Positions 13,791 through 16,021 of a stretch of DNA of 16,021 bases are shown here, piece by piece. The notes under the pieces are model-generated. The model worked only from the letters and a program-made list of their open reading frames with translations, had not been told where the DNA came from and made no database searches. Every line of letters starts with the position of its first letter. The stretch's first letter is position 1. A program made the position numbers and the translations under genes. The stretch is from an uncultured Actinomycetes bacterium. Lineage in GTDB: Bacteria > Actinomycetota > Actinomycetes > Nanopelagicales > Nanopelagicaceae. The DNA lies in contig CAIXDY010000099.1 in NCBI GenBank assembly GCA_903918325.1, positions 1 to 16,021 of the forward strand. Direction: 5' to 3'.

Positions 13791-16021
13791 ATGAGCCAAC
13801 AATCAGTCACCCCTGCACAGGTGAGTTTGCCGCGCTCGCAACCCCCCGCAATTCCAACCAGCTTTTTATCTCGTAAACATTTATTTCCACTTTTTGAAAC
13901 GAATGTGCCTGGTGCGACACTAGTTATCGCCCCTGCTGGATATGGAAAGACAACACTCGTGTCAGAGTGGGCGCAAGCTAGTGCGCGCCCAACTGTTTGG
14001 TACACAGCTGATACCGCCGACACCATCCAAGATTTTCAAGCACACGTTGTTGTTGCGGTCGAGAAGTATTTTCCAAATTTCTTTCAAGGTGTTGAAAACA
14101 TCGAACATTATTCCCCAGAAGCTGCAATCAAATTTCTTGGAAAAGCGATTGGTCAGTTATCAGATGAATTTAACTTTGTTATTGATGCAGGGCGGGCCGA
14201 AAATAAAATGATTGCGTCTTATGCGGAGTTAATTACCGAGAGTATTCCCGAGAATGCCCATTTAGTAGTTATTCGACGTACTACACCGCTCACATCACTT
14301 TCGCGATTTGCAACTGCAGGCAATCTATCGCTGATCACCAGCGAAGAACTTAAATTTTCACCGCAAGAAGTAGCGATGATCGCCAACATCAACGGAGTAG
14401 ATCTTAGTTCAAAGAAAAATTCTCATGAACTTGATATGTGTGAAGGTTGGCCGTCGGCAGTTCAGATGATGTGTCGAAATATTCAAAAGGGGAATTCACA
14501 TACAACTTTTGCTGATGCCGTGGCATCAAATGTTAATCCACTGTCACTTTTAGCCCTTGAAAGTTATAACATGCTTTCCCAGGCTAGTCGTGAAAAACTG
14601 CATAAATTAAGTGTGATTGAAGAGTTTGACGCAGAGATCGCCCAAATTATCTTGGGTAAAGATTATTCTGAGGCTTTCATTAATCGCTTGGCTACCGATG
14701 GTTTTTTCGTTACTGTCTCTACTACAGCCAACCGTACATACAGATTCAATCCCATTATGTTTGAAGCTTTGTCGCAATTGCCACATGAATCGGTGGAGTG
14801 CATCAGAGGTATACAAAGCGAGCTGGCTGAGCTTTTTATTGCGCGAAACGATCTTTCAAAAGCTCTACATTTCGCACATTTAGCTGGCAATCAACAACGA
14901 TTCACCGAAATTTTTAGATCCAGCGTCCGGCAAATGGCAGCAATTGGTCGAGGTGATGTACTGATTAAGTGGGCATCATTTGCCGGTGATAACTCTGCAT
15001 ATGGTGAAGTCATGAAGAAAGCAATCAAAGTGGTGGGGCACTTAGTGAGTTCTGAATTTAAAAGCGCTGAAGCCCTTGCCATGGAACTCGAATACATTGG
15101 TGGACTTTCTCCAGAGGGTGAATTTCTAACCCGCTTGAGTGCAAGCGTCAAAGCAAATATCTATTTTGCGCGTGGAGATTTTGAGCGCACTACCCAAGCC
15201 CTTGATGTTGCACTTTTGCCATTGGGCGTAGGAAATTCTTTTGATTCAACAGATCTCATTGCTTTACATCGCGTGAAGGCACGTCAAGCCTTTCTTTACG
15301 ATGATTTTGACGTTCTTGCTCAAGCATGTGCCGACGCTAAGGCGATTCCCGTAACTAGTGATGAAGCCCTAATTGCTTATCAACTATCTTGCATTCAATC
15401 GATGTTGCTATATGCCGAAGGCAAATACATCCAGGCCGCAGAATTAGCAGGGATTGCAATTTCACAAGCTACCGCCAATGGTTATGTTGGAATTAACGGG
15501 CCAAAAGATGCACTGATGGTTTTGGCACGAGCGCAACTTGAAGCATCACAAATCCAAGCATGTGTTGAAACCCTGAATTATCTTATGCGCCAAGCTAAGG
15601 AATGGGAGATCTGGCCTTGGTATTTCATGGCCGAAGGAACACTTATTCGAATACAAATAAGCCAAGGCGCCATTTCAGTGGCATCGGATGCAATCGCTAA
15701 ACAGCGTGCATTTTTATCCACACTTCAAACCCCGCATCAACTTAACTGGATTGTTGATATGAGCGAAATTTATTTAAGGCTGGCAACTAAGGATTGGCAA
15801 CGTGCTGATGAAGTAATTCAGCGCATGCCCGAGATCGAATTAGTTCGACAAATCAAACTCAATATAATTAATAAACAGGATCCGAAAAAAACTCCAGCAC
15901 TAGTGGCCGCGTTGCCTGAAAATACAGTTCGCCAGCAGATTAATAAATTCTTAACTGAAGCAAATATGAATATAGATCAGGAAAATACCGCGCTGAAATC
16001 CCTCAATAAAGCCCTAGAAAT
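13791..16021 (+). CDS. Large P-loop NTPase/TPR-like protein of the MalT/LAL regulator type, C-terminus cut by window edge
   Basis: The plus strand stays open from an ATG at 13791 to the right edge: 743 codons and no stop. The N-terminus resembles MalT/LAL signal-transduction ATPases (STAND class): FLSRKHLFPLF (25-35) and Walker A APAGYGKTT (47-55). The Walker B region is VIDAGRAE, with D132 kept but Ala at 133 where MalT-type proteins have a second acidic residue. LVVIRRTTPLTSLSRF matches the LxxRxxPxLxLxR sensor block, then CEGWPSAVQ resembles the EGWxxALQ motif. From about residue 350 it becomes helical and TPR-like (for example YAEGKYIQAAELA). A LuxR-type DNA-binding domain is expected at the unseen C-terminus. 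No good -10 box is placed for a leaderless start; TATGGT at 13763-13768 could give a 15-nt leader. Target unknown. Confidence 0.8.
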   Translation, partial: MSQQSVTPAQVSLPRSQPPAIPTSFLSRKHLFPLFETNVPGATLVIAPAGYGKTTLVSEWAQASARPTVWYTADTADTIQDFQAHVVVAVEKYFPNFFQGVENIEHYSPEAAIKFLGKAIGQLSDEFNFVIDAGRAENKMIASYAELITESIPENAHLVVIRRTTPLTSLSRFATAGNLSLITSEELKFSPQEVAMIANINGVDLSSKKNSHELDMCEGWPSAVQMMCRNIQKGNSHTTFADAVASNVNPLSLLALESYNMLSQASREKLHKLSVIEEFDAEIAQIILGKDYSEAFINRLATDGFFVTVSTTANRTYRFNPIMFEALSQLPHESVECIRGIQSELAELFIARNDLSKALHFAHLAGNQQRFTEIFRSSVRQMAAIGRGDVLIKWASFAGDNSAYGEVMKKAIKVVGHLVSSEFKSAEALAMELEYIGGLSPEGEFLTRLSASVKANIYFARGDFERTTQALDVALLPLGVGNSFDSTDLIALHRVKARQAFLYDDFDVLAQACADAKAIPVTSDEALIAYQLSCIQSMLLYAEGKYIQAAELAGIAISQATANGYVGINGPKDALMVLARAQLEASQIQACVETLNYLMRQAKEWEIWPWYFMAEGTLIRIQISQGAISVASDAIAKQRAFLSTLQTPHQLNWIVDMSEIYLRLATKDWQRADEVIQRMPEIELVRQIKLNIINKQDPKKTPALVAALPENTVRQQINKFLTEANMNIDQENTALKSLNKALE

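Noticed and set aside
13778..14026. Minus-strand 82-codon frame and other short frames over the LAL-type gene
   Set aside because: The plus strand is open for 743 codons with P-loop and LAL motifs; the short frames lie inside it and look accidental.
1..16021. Mobile elements, CRISPR arrays, tRNA or rRNA genes
   Set aside because: I looked for transposase or integrase motifs, regularly spaced repeats and RNA gene sequences and found none. Genes run without insertion scars.

Overview
The window looks like chromosomal DNA from a low-to-mid GC actinobacterium (roughly mid-40s % by eye). The main clue is the block senX3-regX3 divergent from phoU, an arrangement typical of Actinobacteria. A second clue is that many starts are leaderless: a TANNNT -10 box sits 6-7 nt before the ATG and there is no Shine-Dalgarno. 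A streamlined freshwater actinobacterium (acI / Nanopelagicales type) would fit, but that is inference. I saw no mobile element, CRISPR array, rRNA or tRNA.

Left part, all minus strand (1-4950): a tightly packed transport operon. It reads substrate-binding protein, permease, permease, ABC ATPase, then a mandelate racemase/muconate lactonizing-type enzyme that runs off the left edge. Stops and starts overlap as ATGA or are about 20 nt apart. A strong hairpin lies in the first codons of the first permease gene, and a TTGCAAT/ATTGCAA inverted repeat lies upstream of the binding-protein gene.

Middle part (5061-10555): an amine/amino-acid catabolic group. The minus strand carries an Orn/Lys/Arg-type PLP decarboxylase, a PuuC-like aldehyde dehydrogenase and a zinc alcohol dehydrogenase. 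Divergent from it, on the plus strand, is a GabT-type aminotransferase. Together they could turn a basic amino acid or diamine through an amino-aldehyde and an omega-amino acid into a semialdehyde. The ABC transporter next door may supply the substrate, but its specificity cannot be read from sequence alone.

Right part (10552-13043): the phosphate-response module. senX3 and regX3 overlap by ATGA. phoU is divergent from them across a 90-base gap holding two leaderless-type -10 boxes and 11-bp repeats resembling a PHO box. The kinase has no membrane segment. After phoU come a 51-codon single-TM protein, a DinB-fold protein coupled to it by a TAATG junction, a hairpin, and the first 743 codons of a large P-loop/TPR-like protein of the MalT/LAL type, cut by the right edge.

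No gene-free stretch exceeds about 110 bases.
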